From Myxococcales bacterium (lineage in GTDB: Bacteria; Myxococcota_A; Polyangia; Polyangiales; Ga0077539): a stretch of DNA of 64,000 bases. Both the position numbers and the translations under genes were made by a program. Shown here one piece after another: positions 25,003-33,100 of the stretch (its first letter is position 1; each line of letters opens with the position of its first letter). The notes below the pieces were generated by a model. The model saw only the letters and a program-made list of their open reading frames with translations, was not told the DNA's origin and searched no databases. The stretch spans positions 1 through 64,000 of the forward strand of contig JAUSAZ010000047.1 in NCBI GenBank assembly GCA_030652255.1, written 5' to 3'.

Positions 25003-25317
25003 TCAGTCGTCCTCAGCTGGGAACCCCAGCGCGCGCAGCAGTTGTTCGGTGTCGGTGTCGTCGTCCAGGTCGGCCTCGACGCGCTCGATGTCGTCGAGTT
25101 CGCGCGCCGCGTCGTCGCGGTCGTCCGCGTCAGGCGCGGGGAGGTCCTCGGTGCACGCGTAGCCCGCCGCGACGAGCGACGCGCGCCAGGGGAAGCCGGC
25201 CGGGATGGGGGTCCCGGCCGTGGCGTTGCGCTGGCCCAGGATCACCGACGCGTGCGCCGGGAGGCCCTGGGCCAGCGCCGCCTGGCGCCGCCGCTCGTCG
25301 TAGCGTCGAGAGTGCAC
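25003..25317 (-). CDS. Small acidic protein, Mu gp35 position
   Basis: A 104-residue protein with a basic start (MHSRRYDERRRQAALAQGLP) and a very acidic end (residues 63-104, DDRDDAARELDDIERVEADL). It sits next to the major capsid gene. Possible head-assembly helper; family unknown. Confidence 0.5.
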   Translation of the reverse strand: MHSRRYDERRRQAALAQGLPAHASVILGQRNATAGTPIPAGFPWRASLVAAGYACTEDLPAPDADDRDDAARELDDIERVEADLDDDTDTEQLLRALGFPAEDD

Positions 25318-25327
25318 GCCGCGCCGC

Positions 25328-26485
25328 TCAGTTGTGCTCGACGAGGCCGACGCCCGCGCGGGTGCCCATGTCGAGGCGCTTGTAGGCGTGGCACACGCTC
25401 AGGAGCTCGAGCGCGGTGACCTTGCTCGACCGGCGCGGGTCGACCAGCTCGTCGACGTTGCCGAAGTTGTTGTGCCAGAAGATCGCCGCGCCGCGCTTGG
25501 CGGTCATGGTCGTGAACTTCGCCCGCGAGGTGTAGACGTTGTCCACGGCGTAGGTGCCCGCGGCGAAGGTGAACACGAGGCCGATCGTGTCCGAGAGGTC
25601 GACGATGCCGTCCGAGGCGGGGATCACCTGCGCGGAGAGCACCCAGGTGTTGCCCCCGTCGGTGGAGAAGCGCGCCTGCGCGGTGCCGCGCGCGCCGAGC
25701 GTGGTGATCTCGACGCGGATCTGGTCGTACATCCCGCGCGGCGAGCCGGTGATGGTGAGCACCGGCGGCGTCGTGCCGGCGCTCACGACGGTGTAGGTCA
25801 CCGGCATGAGGTCGGAGCTGTAGACCGAGCCCACGCTCTCGAAGACGATGAGGCCCGTCTCGTCGTTGCGCGACACCACCGGCAGCAGGCGGCGGCCGTC
25901 GCCGTCCTTGAGGGACAGCATCCGGTTGACGGTCTGCGAGTGCGCGATGGTCCCGACGATGCCGCGGGTCTCGTCGCCGAAGATCGACCGGGCGTAGAGG
26001 TGCGCGTCGACGTCGTAGTAGACCGGCGAGGTGGCCGAGTGGACCGAGCGCTTGAGCGCGGGCTGCGAGGTGCCGAGCGCGACGAGGGCGGTGATGCTCT
26101 TGCGCTCGACGTAGTCGCCGACCGAGTCGATCATCATCCGCTGCCCCTCCTCGAGGGGGTTGGCGTAGCCGCGCAGCACGCGCGCCATGTTGGTGAGGGA
26201 GAAGGCCTTGCCCGCGCGGACGACGGTGCTGGTCTCGGCCGTCGAGGAGATCTGGTCGACGTCGATCTCGGCGTTCTCGGCGTACTCCGCCATGCGGCCG
26301 AGCGAGGCCATGTAGGGGACGGTGACGGTCTCGCCGACGTACTTGTCGGCGGGGAGCGAGCTGTTGATCGCGACGATCCCGAGCGAGCCCACGAGGCGCA
26401 TGCCGGGCAGGCGCGCCTTGACGGCCTCGATGAGGACCTGGGGGGAGACGGAGAACTGCGACGTCGTGGTGGTGCCGGTGGACAT
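25328..26485 (-). CDS. Major capsid protein (HK97-fold coat, probable)
   Basis: A 385-residue protein beginning MSTGTTTTSQFSVSPQV, with AAGGGG-type RBS AAGGGG 9 bases before the ATG. Family-like features: VGETVTVPYMASLGRMAEYA, NPLEEGQRMMIDSVGDYVERK (spine-helix-like), and a beta-rich insertion at about 255-330. It directly follows the protease/scaffold gene as head genes do. The length and helices fit coat proteins; the P22/T=7-type subfamily cannot be told. Confidence 0.75.
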   Translation of the reverse strand: MSTGTTTTSQFSVSPQVLIEAVKARLPGMRLVGSLGIVAINSSLPADKYVGETVTVPYMASLGRMAEYAENAEIDVDQISSTAETSTVVRAGKAFSLTNMARVLRGYANPLEEGQRMMIDSVGDYVERKSITALVALGTSQPALKRSVHSATSPVYYDVDAHLYARSIFGDETRGIVGTIAHSQTVNRMLSLKDGDGRRLLPVVSRNDETGLIVFESVGSVYSSDLMPVTYTVVSAGTTPPVLTITGSPRGMYDQIRVEITTLGARGTAQARFSTDGGNTWVLSAQVIPASDGIVDLSDTIGLVFTFAAGTYAVDNVYTSRAKFTTMTAKRGAAIFWHNNFGNVDELVDPRRSSKVTALELLSVCHAYKRLDMGTRAGVGLVEHN

Positions 26486-26587
26486 GGAGCGATCCCCTTG
26501 TGGGTGATGGCGCACGCGGCGCCGGGTTCAGTGCGGGCGGAGGAAGGGAGCGGGAAGGCGGTCGGAGGCGCGGACGGGAGCGAGGCG

Positions 26588-26614
26588 GCGGGCGCGCCGG
26601 TGAGGGGCGCCCGC
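26588..26614 (-). terminator. GC-rich hairpin between scaffold and capsid genes
   Basis: GCGGGCGC (26588-26595) pairs with GCGCCCGC (26607-26614) around an 11-base loop, seven bases after the scaffold stop. No U-tract follows, so it may be an attenuator or mRNA-stability element in front of the capsid gene rather than a full terminator. The 26486-26620 gap holds nothing else clear. Confidence 0.35.
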
Positions 26615-26620
26615 GGACGG

Positions 26621-27169
26621 TCAGGCGGAGGGGCGACCGGAGGCGATCCACTCGCCCATGAGCCGGTCGGCGAGCTCGGGCGCGGCGATGGCGAGCTCGT
26701 TGCGCTCGTCCCAGGTGAGCGCCGCGTAGCCCTTCTGCACGAGCGCGCTCACGCGCGCCGAGGCGCCGGGGACGGTCGCGGGCGCCGCGGGGGCGCGCAG
26801 CTCCTTGTGCTCGGGGGCGAGCGCGGGGATCACGGAGCGGCGCGCGAGGTTGCCCTCGAGCACGCCGATCGTGCACTCGCCCTTGGCGAAGTCCGCGCGC
26901 CACTGCTCGGCCTCGGCCGGGGTGAGCTTGCCGGCGTCCTCGCCGACCTTCACCGCGGCGTGGAACGCGTCGACCCGGGCCTTGGCCTCGGCGTCCTTCG
27001 CGTCCTTCGCGATCTTCTCCTTCAGCACGCGGAGCTCGGCCTCGGCGGTCTGGCCCCTGGCGGCCAGGTCGAAGGTCGCCGAGAGGGCGCCGAGCTGGCG
27101 GTCGGGGTCGGTCTCGCCGGTCTTGGCGGCGAGCAGGGCGTTGAGGGCGGCGAGCTGCTGTTCGTTCAT
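26621..27169 (-). CDS. Nested scaffold protein (in-frame internal start)
   Basis: This 182-residue product shares the frame and stop of the protease gene. The ATG at 27169 (MNEQQLAALNALL) is preceded by GAGGAAG seven bases upstream, a much better RBS than most genes here have. It is helical and charged (AEAELRVLKEKIAKDAKDAE), with a basic/aromatic end. It would build the prohead core with the major capsid protein. Confidence 0.7.
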   Translation of the reverse strand: MNEQQLAALNALLAAKTGETDPDRQLGALSATFDLAARGQTAEAELRVLKEKIAKDAKDAEAKARVDAFHAAVKVGEDAGKLTPAEAEQWRADFAKGECTIGVLEGNLARRSVIPALAPEHKELRAPAAPATVPGASARVSALVQKGYAALTWDERNELAIAAPELADRLMGEWIASGRPSA

Positions 27170-28069
27170 GGTGGTCTTCCTCGTGGGGGTCTGGGCAGAC
27201 GCGGACCCACGGGGCCCGCTGGGGTTGCTGGGGTTGCTGGAGGTCTTCGTCGCCGCGAGCTCCGCGAGGAGCGCGGCGCGCGTGGAGACGCGGTCGGCGA
27301 GCTTCTCGGCGACTGCCGCGGCCCCGAAGCGCAGCCCGCCGTCGAGGGCGAGCGCGGCCTCGGGGGTGAGCGCGGGGCGGCTGAGGGCGATCTCCCGCAC
27401 GAAGGCGCTGGCCATCGCCATCACCCGCTCGCGCCGGCGCGCCTCGGCCTCGTCGCTGATCGCGACGAAGGGGTGGCCGTCGGTCTTCTCGGTGCCGGAG
27501 GCGATGACGCGCACGTCGATCCCCTCCTTCTTCGCCTCGCCGAGGTAGCTGCGCATCGTGTCGATCACGCCGATGGAGCCCACGCCCGCGAGCTCTTCGA
27601 CCACGACCTCGTCGCAGGTGGACGCGAGGCCGTAGGCCGCCGAGTACGCGGCGCCGCCGACCCAGGCGACGGTGCGCTTGCCGCCCGCGGCGCGGGCCGC
27701 GCGCAGGGCGCGCATGCCGTCGAAGAGGCCCGCGACGGTGCCGCCGGGGCTGTCGAAGTCGAACATCACGGCGCGCACGGCGCCGTTGGCCTGGGCGTGG
27801 GCGGCGCGCTTCGCGATCGCCTCGTAGCTGTCCCACCACGACCACTCGCAGTTGGAGAGGGCGCCGCGCACGCGCACCACGGCGACGCCGTCGACCACCT
27901 TGTAGCCCTCGTCGGCCGCGCCGCCGTCGGCGCCCGGGAGGCTGTAGGCGAGCTCCCCGACGAGGAGCGAGCGCGCGGCGTCGGCGGAGAGCGCGAGGGC
28001 GTCGGCGTTGCGCCACGAGGCGCGGGCGCGCTCGAGGTGCTCGGGCATCGGTGCGGTGGGGAGCGTCAT
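26621..28069 (-). CDS. Head maturation protease (S49/SppA type) fused to scaffold
   Basis: A 482-residue protein. Residues 55-270 are an S49 peptidase: VMFDFDSPGGTVAG (101-114), catalytic Ser143 in GGAAYSAAYG and probable Lys194 in GTEKTDGHP. Residues 300-482 are a helical scaffold domain that can also be made alone from the internal ATG at 27169. This is the Mu I/Z and lambda C/Nu3 plan: the protease matures the prohead and clears scaffold. The start ATG overlaps the portal stop (ATGA). Confidence 0.85.
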   Translation of the reverse strand: MTLPTAPMPEHLERARASWRNADALALSADAARSLLVGELAYSLPGADGGAADEGYKVVDGVAVVRVRGALSNCEWSWWDSYEAIAKRAAHAQANGAVRAVMFDFDSPGGTVAGLFDGMRALRAARAAGGKRTVAWVGGAAYSAAYGLASTCDEVVVEELAGVGSIGVIDTMRSYLGEAKKEGIDVRVIASGTEKTDGHPFVAISDEAEARRRERVMAMASAFVREIALSRPALTPEAALALDGGLRFGAAAVAEKLADRVSTRAALLAELAATKTSSNPSNPSGPRGSASAQTPTRKTTMNEQQLAALNALLAAKTGETDPDRQLGALSATFDLAARGQTAEAELRVLKEKIAKDAKDAEAKARVDAFHAAVKVGEDAGKLTPAEAEQWRADFAKGECTIGVLEGNLARRSVIPALAPEHKELRAPAAPATVPGASARVSALVQKGYAALTWDERNELAIAAPELADRLMGEWIASGRPSA

Positions 28070-29469
28070 GCGGCCTCGCGTTCGGGCTGGGTGCGGGTGG
28101 GGGCGGGCTTGGGGAGCGCGCGGAGCGGGACGCCGGCCTTCTGGTAGAGGGCCTCGCGGTCGACGGCGAAGCCCTCGGGCACGGTGCGCTCGGCGGCCTC
28201 GATGCCCTCGGCCAGGGCCTTCATCGCGTCGCCCAGGGCCTTGGCGTCGGCGGCGGCCTCGACCTTCCAGGCGGGCCACGGGGCGACTGCCTCCGCGCGG
28301 AAGTTCCAGAGCGCCCAGAAGGAGAGCAGCTGGAAGTGCAGCGTCGTCGACAGCACCTCGGCGTAGGCCCGGCGCAGGTAGTCGGCGACGTCGGCGTGCA
28401 CCTTCGCCGCCGCGAAGCTCCCGCCCTTCACCTCGGTGGTGAGGTTCTGGCCGAGGATGCCGACCGAGATGCCGGTGTTGGAGAGCTCGATCTGTTTCTC
28501 GAAGGTCTCGTAGTTCTTCGCCTGCGACTCGACGAGCTTCATGTCGAGCCCGCGCGGGAGCACGAGCGCGGCGTCGCGCCCGAGGCCCTTCAGCTGCTCG
28601 GAGAGGTGCTTGCGCTGCCGGGCCGAGAGGTCGTCGCGGCCGGCAGGGCCCTGGCGCGCGGCGTCGGTCGAGAACGCCACGAGCACGCCCTGCGCCTTGA
28701 CCTCGCTGTGGCGCATCCAGTCTTCGCGGGCGTAGCGCTTCAGGAGCCACCAGCGGGCGAGGACGCGGTAGATGCCGCGCTCCCACGGCCGGTGCGCCCC
28801 GTGGGGGGTGAGCACGAGCCAGCGGCCGTCGGCCTCGACCGGGACCTCGCCGGCGTTGGCGGTGGTGATCATCCACCGCTGCGTGGCGTCGTCCCAGCGG
28901 AGCCAGCGCGGGTCCCAGGGCTCCACCTTGAGCAGCAGTCGCCCCGAGGCGCCGACGTAGGGGGTGAGCTTCGCGACGGCGACCCCGAGCAGCACGCCCC
29001 AGAGCAGCAGCTGCGCGAGCGTGGCCTCGTCGGCCATCGAGAGCCAGTCCTCCTCGGCCTCGAGGGCCCGCACGGCGCGGTGCTTCTGGCGACCCGCACC
29101 GGCTTCCCAGGAGAGCGGCAGGCCCAGCAGCCCGCGGGTGAGGGTCGCGAGGTTGGAGGCGATGCGCTCGTCGGCGAGCAGTGCGTGGCAGAGCTCGGCG
29201 GCCTGGCGCAGGTTGCCCGAGGCGGCGAGCTGCTCGGCGGCCATGATGCCGTCGGCGTCCCAGTCGATCCAGTTGCGCCCCGAGGGCTCGCGGATGACGT
29301 CGTCGCGCTCGCCCTGGCCGCCGCGCCCGCCGGGTCGGTGCGTCGTCACCGCCGGCCGCGGGGCCGCGGGGAGCGCGCGCGTCGAGGCGGCCGCGACGGC
29401 GCCGCCGAACCCGAGGGCCCGCGCGGCGCGTCGCCACCCGGCGCGGAGGATGTCGGCGAGGTTGGGCAT
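28066..29469 (-). CDS. Portal protein, DUF935 (Mu gp29-like)
   Basis: A 467-residue protein of normal family size. Landmarks: GRNWIDWDADGIMAAEQLA (72-90), WDPRWLRWDDATQRWMI (about 195-215), LSNTGISVGILGQNLTTEV (about 345). It forms the dodecameric gate for DNA. The C-terminus is Pro/Arg-rich and the gene overlaps the protease gene. Confidence 0.85.
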   Translation of the reverse strand: MPNLADILRAGWRRAARALGFGGAVAAASTRALPAAPRPAVTTHRPGGRGGQGERDDVIREPSGRNWIDWDADGIMAAEQLAASGNLRQAAELCHALLADERIASNLATLTRGLLGLPLSWEAGAGRQKHRAVRALEAEEDWLSMADEATLAQLLLWGVLLGVAVAKLTPYVGASGRLLLKVEPWDPRWLRWDDATQRWMITTANAGEVPVEADGRWLVLTPHGAHRPWERGIYRVLARWWLLKRYAREDWMRHSEVKAQGVLVAFSTDAARQGPAGRDDLSARQRKHLSEQLKGLGRDAALVLPRGLDMKLVESQAKNYETFEKQIELSNTGISVGILGQNLTTEVKGGSFAAAKVHADVADYLRRAYAEVLSTTLHFQLLSFWALWNFRAEAVAPWPAWKVEAAADAKALGDAMKALAEGIEAAERTVPEGFAVDREALYQKAGVPLRALPKPAPTRTQPEREAA

Positions 29470-29486
29470 CGTGGGGTCGGGTCGGG

Positions 29487-31058
29487 TCAGCGGCGGCGCT
29501 TCACGCGGAAGACGGTGAGCTCCTCGTCGGGGACCTCGCCCCCGCCCGAGTAGATCGAGAGCATCGCGGAGTCCGCGCGGTCGGGGCTGCGGTTGGGCCG
29601 CAGACGCTTCCGGATCTCGTCCTTCGACTCGACCTGGAGGCGGTTGCGCCCGTCGGTGCGGTACTTCGGCGCGACGATCTCGCTCTGCAGCTTCGACTCG
29701 TCGGGGATCGCGCCGCCGTGCTTCAGCCACCGCTTGAACGCGAAGTGCAGCTCCGCGCGGAGGTTGACGAAGTTCTCCGAGTCCCCGGCGGCGGTGGAGG
29801 TGTTGACCGCCACGGCCTCGCAGTCGGAGCGTCGCGCCAGGGCGTCGTAGGCGCTCGCGCCGAGGCCGTTGGCGTCGACGATGACCTTCGGGAGCTCACC
29901 CTCTCGCAGGTGGCCCGCGTCGGCGAGCGCCACCATGAGGAAGGCGGCGGTGTCGGGCCCGTCGCCCTGCGGCAGGGCGATCTGCGGGTAGACGCGCCGG
30001 CCGCGGCGCGGCGTCGCGATCGTCTCGTCGTCGCCGAAGCGCGCGACGTCGAGGCCCACGTGCAGGCGCTCGTCGGCGTCCTCGTACTCCTCGTCGCGCC
30101 CCCGCTCGATCGCGTCGAGCACGAGGCCGAGGCCGATGACCGCGTCCGTCGCCTGCGCCGCGAAGCGCCCGCGGATACGCACGTCGAAGAGCGGCGAGTC
30201 CTCGCCCCACTCCTCGCGCTTCTCCTCGACCCAGGCCTTCGTCGCGAGCCCCGGGATGGGCGGCTCGACGGCGGCGGCCTCCTCGGAGCTGATCTCGAGC
30301 GCCTTGTAGAAGCGGCGCTTGCCGTGGTGGCTCTCGTAGAACTCCCCGCTCTGCTGCGTCGGGTTCGAGGCGAGCACCACCTTGGCGCCGCCCGCGCGGT
30401 TGCCCTCGATGGCCTCGAAGATGTCGTCGAGGATGCCGCTCGCCTCGTCGAGGAGGAAGAGCAGGTGCGCCCCGGAGGTGCCGGCGGCCTTCTCGGGGTC
30501 GCGCGCCGTGAACCCGAAGAGCTCGCGCCCGTCGTCCCACTGCACGCCCGTCTCGGGGTCGAGCGCGGGCTCGGGGCCGAGGTCGTAGCCGCGCTCGCGG
30601 GCCCGGCGCCAGAGGGCGCGGACCTCGCGCCAGAGGATCTTCTTGACCTGGCGCGCCGAGGCGCTCGACATCGCGCAGCGCGCGCCCGGCCGGGCCTCGG
30701 GGTCGGCGGTCCACCACCAGCCGAGCACCCCGAAGGAGGTGCTCTTGCCGGTCTTGTGGCCCGAGCTGCAGGTGACGCGGTTGAAGTCGCGGACCGCGTC
30801 GAGGAGCTCGCCCTGCTTGCGCCAGATGCGCAGGCCGAACACCTCCTCGGCGAAGACCCGCGGGTCGGCGAGGGCCTCGGGCGACGGCGTGCGGCCCGAC
30901 GAGAGCGCGGCCTCGTGCGCGTCGAGGGCCGCGCTGATCTCAGCCCGCTTCGCCGGGCTCAGTCTCTCCAGCTGCGTCGGCGTCAGGGCCGCCAGCCGCC
31001 TCAGCAGCGAGGGCGGCAAGACGGCTGTGCAGGGCGTTGACTTGAATGGGACCGCCAT
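29487..31058 (-). CDS. terL: Terminase large subunit (Mu gp28-like)
   Basis: A 523-residue packaging motor. Walker A GHKTGKST (about 100-107), Walker B LLFLLDEAS (199-207, Asp204-Glu205), nuclease-domain start VGLDVARFGDDE (334-345, Asp337) and a later VIVDANGLGASAYD motif. The annotated ATG lies 119 bases inside the small-subunit gene. No later good start codon precedes the conserved TPTQLERLSP region, so the overlap is probably real. Confidence 0.85.
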   Translation of the reverse strand: MAVPFKSTPCTAVLPPSLLRRLAALTPTQLERLSPAKRAEISAALDAHEAALSSGRTPSPEALADPRVFAEEVFGLRIWRKQGELLDAVRDFNRVTCSSGHKTGKSTSFGVLGWWWTADPEARPGARCAMSSASARQVKKILWREVRALWRRARERGYDLGPEPALDPETGVQWDDGRELFGFTARDPEKAAGTSGAHLLFLLDEASGILDDIFEAIEGNRAGGAKVVLASNPTQQSGEFYESHHGKRRFYKALEISSEEAAAVEPPIPGLATKAWVEEKREEWGEDSPLFDVRIRGRFAAQATDAVIGLGLVLDAIERGRDEEYEDADERLHVGLDVARFGDDETIATPRRGRRVYPQIALPQGDGPDTAAFLMVALADAGHLREGELPKVIVDANGLGASAYDALARRSDCEAVAVNTSTAAGDSENFVNLRAELHFAFKRWLKHGGAIPDESKLQSEIVAPKYRTDGRNRLQVESKDEIRKRLRPNRSPDRADSAMLSIYSGGGEVPDEELTVFRVKRRR

Positions 31059-31533
31059 GGGCGCCCGTCACTTCGCTGCGGCTGGGCGGCAGCGAGCCGT
31101 CCGCGCGCTTCTTCGCCACCTCGGCGTCGGCCCGCAGCTTCCGCAGCCGCGCGCGGCGCTCCGGCGCCTCGGCGCGGAACTCAAGGAGGAAGGCCGCGGC
31201 GCGCCAGTCGCCGATCCGCGGAGGGATCGCGGGCCGGGTCTTCGTCTTGGTCTTGCCGGGCGCGTCCTCGGCCTGCCGACGCACGAGGCCCAGCAGGGCG
31301 ACGTTGCTCTCCGCCACGGCCTGGTCGATGTCGCGCGCCAGCGGCGCGAAGCGCGCGTCGCCGTCCTTGTTTGCGGGGTCCTCGACAGCGAGGCGGCCCA
31401 TGCGCAGCCATCGGCAGAAGGAGGGCCACTCGGCGCCCGCGTAGCCCACCGCATCACGCAAGGGGGCGCCGCGGCGCAGGGCGTCGACGATGCGGCGGTG
31501 GACGGCCGGGGTGTACGTGAGCAGGCGGGCCAT
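30940..31533 (-). CDS. terS: Terminase small subunit candidate
   Basis: A 197-residue protein with an N-terminal helix-turn-helix of the phage small-terminase kind (LTYTPAVHRRIVDALRRGAPLRDAVGYAG then WPSFCRWLRMGR) and helical middle. It lies directly before terL and overlaps it by 119 bases. It would select viral DNA. The last 40 residues are Ala/Gly/Glu-rich and poorly structured. Confidence 0.7.
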   Translation of the reverse strand: MARLLTYTPAVHRRIVDALRRGAPLRDAVGYAGAEWPSFCRWLRMGRLAVEDPANKDGDARFAPLARDIDQAVAESNVALLGLVRRQAEDAPGKTKTKTRPAIPPRIGDWRAAAFLLEFRAEAPERRARLRKLRADAEVAKKRADGSLPPSRSEVTGAHGGPIQVNALHSRLAALAAEAAGGPDADAAGETEPGEAG

Positions 31534-31548
31534 GCGGCCTCCGGGAGG

Positions 31549-32100
31549 TCAGTCGGCGGGAGGCGGCGCCGGCGGCGCGGCGTCTGCCTCGACGTCGGCG
31601 GCGGTCTGGTCGGCGAGCTGCATCGCGGCGGAGAGCCACCGCTCGTGGTTGACGCCGACGCCCTTGCCCGCGGCGTGCATCGTGAGGAGCGCGGTCGTCT
31701 CGAGCGCGCGGCGGGTGCGGCGCAGGTCGCGGTCGGGCGACGAGGTGCGCGCGCCCCGGTCGAGGGTGTGGTGCAGCTCGTCCACCTCGCGGGAGAGCGC
31801 CTCGACGCGCTTCGAGGCGTCGTCGCGCTGCCCCTGGAACTCGTCGCGCTGGGCCTCGACCGCGACGAGCTTCGACTCCACCTCGCGCACCCGGAAGCGG
31901 GCGCCCTCGTTGTCGCGCTCGCGCTGCTCGGCCGCGGCGAGCAGCCGGGCGATGTCGGCCGCGCGGGACGCGGCCTCGGCCTCCAGCTCGCCCACGCGGG
32001 CCGCAAGGGAGCCGTTGCTCTCTTCGAGCTCGCGGATGGTCGCGTCGCGCGGGTCGGCGTTCGCCTCGGCCGGGGCCTTGGAGTCGTTGATCTTCGCCAT
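31549..32100 (-). CDS. Coiled-coil protein of the late operon
   Basis: A 183-residue protein; residues 15-110 form a long heptad coiled coil (ATIRELEESNGSLAARVGEL..). A conserved-looking GVGVNHERWLSAAMQLAD segment near 150 is followed by a Pro/Ala tail. It may be an oligomeric packaging or head accessory; unknown. Confidence 0.55.
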   Translation of the reverse strand: MAKINDSKAPAEANADPRDATIRELEESNGSLAARVGELEAEAASRAADIARLLAAAEQRERDNEGARFRVREVESKLVAVEAQRDEFQGQRDDASKRVEALSREVDELHHTLDRGARTSSPDRDLRRTRRALETTALLTMHAAGKGVGVNHERWLSAAMQLADQTAADVEADAAPPAPPPAD

Positions 32101-32115
32101 CGTCGGTGTCCTCGG

Positions 32116-32325
32116 TCAGTCGGCCGCGGGGGCGGCGAGGTCGGGCCAGACCCGCGCGACGTACGCCGGGTCGATGCGCATGTGCCCGCCGGGCGTGAGC
32201 GCGTGCGGGATGTCCCCGGCGCGACAGGCGCGCCAGAGGGTCACGCGCGACATCGCGCCGGGGCGCCCCTTGAGGGCGTCGGCGAGCTGCTGGGGCGTCC
32301 AGCTGCGGGCGGGCGGTGCGCTCAT
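32116..32325 (-). CDS. Small winged-helix/MerR-like DNA-binding protein
   Basis: A 69-residue protein with an excisionase-like motif: SWTPQQLADALKGRPGAMS, VTLWRACRAGDIPHALTPGG and HMRIDPAYVARVW. It is the first gene after the copy-C promoter, so it begins the late operon. It could be a late regulator or a second DNA-recognition subunit. The ATG at 32325 was chosen because the longer upstream frame is low-complexity. Confidence 0.6.
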   Translation of the reverse strand: MSAPPARSWTPQQLADALKGRPGAMSRVTLWRACRAGDIPHALTPGGHMRIDPAYVARVWPDLAAPAAD

Positions 32326-32531
32326 GGGTAGGGTTGCCGCAGTGCCGCTCCGGCGACCCGCGGGCGCGCTGCCCACGGACCTTCGCGGCGTGCTCCCTGC
32401 GGCGCGGAGCTGGGGTCGTGCGCAACGCGCATCGGAGCCCCTCCCGGGTTGGGGGAAGCGTCTCGTTGGAGAGGCGGAAACGCCTGGGTGTTGGCCGGAT
32501 CTTGTCCAGCCGAGTCCCCTCAAGGCAAGCC

Positions 32532-32583
32532 ACACCCCTCCCAACTGGTTCGACGGTAGCTTGAACAGATTGGCCCCGTCAAG
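32532..32583 (-). promoter_or_regulatory. 52-bp promoter element, copy C: late-operon promoter
   Basis: Leftward it reads TTGACG (32577-32582), a 17-base spacer with CTGTTCA, CTACCG (32554-32559) and then CAGTTGGGAGGGG. The gap 32326-32531 behind it is a long leader with a small AGGCG-GAAA-CGCCT (plus-strand sense) tetraloop hairpin at 32472-32485. It should transcribe 32325 to at least the capsid and tail genes. Confidence 0.6.
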
Positions 32584-33088
32584 CGCTCCAGGCGACGTGT
32601 TTCCATGTCTTCCCCTGGGCGATCTGGTTCACCGTCGTTTTGCACACACCGAACTGCACCGCGATGGCCCCGCGCGGGAGCTCGCCGGCTTCGAGCTGAC
32701 GGCGGATCGCGACCACCGCCGAGACGGTGAGCTTGTGGAGCATGTGCGACTCGCCGTGCGGCAGTTGCGGCCCATCCCCGCCGCCGCGGGCCTGGCGGTT
32801 CTTGGCGACCTTGTCCGACACGTTCTCCGCGTCAGTGCCGAGGAAGAGGTGCGCTGGGTTCACGCAGCGCGGGTTGTCGCAGCGGTGCAGAACGCCGAGA
32901 TCCGCCGGGATCGCGCCGCGGTGGAGTTCCCAGGAGAGTCGATGAGCACGTGCGTGCGACCACTGCCCGTCGCGCTTCACACGCAGGCGCCCATAGCCAT
33001 CGGTCCCCGCCGCAGCGGTCCAGAGCCAGCACTCGTCGGGTCCGGCGCGCCGGACCTTCGCCCAAAAACGAGCAGATTCACTCGGCAT
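32579..33088 (-). CDS. HNH endonuclease with C-terminal HTH, copy 1
   Basis: A 169-residue protein. HNH core H68-R-C-D-N-P-R-C-V-N77-P-A-H80-L-F-L-G followed by N..D, plus the early GYGRLRV beta hairpin. Residues 118-165 look like a helix-turn-helix (AIAVQFGVCKTTVNQIAQG). Its position beside the terminase block fits either a packaging-linked HNH or a homing endonuclease. Its stop lies inside the -35 of the copy-C promoter. Confidence 0.8.
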   Translation of the reverse strand: MPSESARFWAKVRRAGPDECWLWTAAAGTDGYGRLRVKRDGQWSHARAHRLSWELHRGAIPADLGVLHRCDNPRCVNPAHLFLGTDAENVSDKVAKNRQARGGGDGPQLPHGESHMLHKLTVSAVVAIRRQLEAGELPRGAIAVQFGVCKTTVNQIAQGKTWKHVAWSA

Positions 33089-33100
33089 GACGTTGGCTCC

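Noticed and set aside
25334..28147. A 937-codon plus-strand frame opposite capsid and protease genes
   Set aside because: Antisense shadow of recognised head genes.
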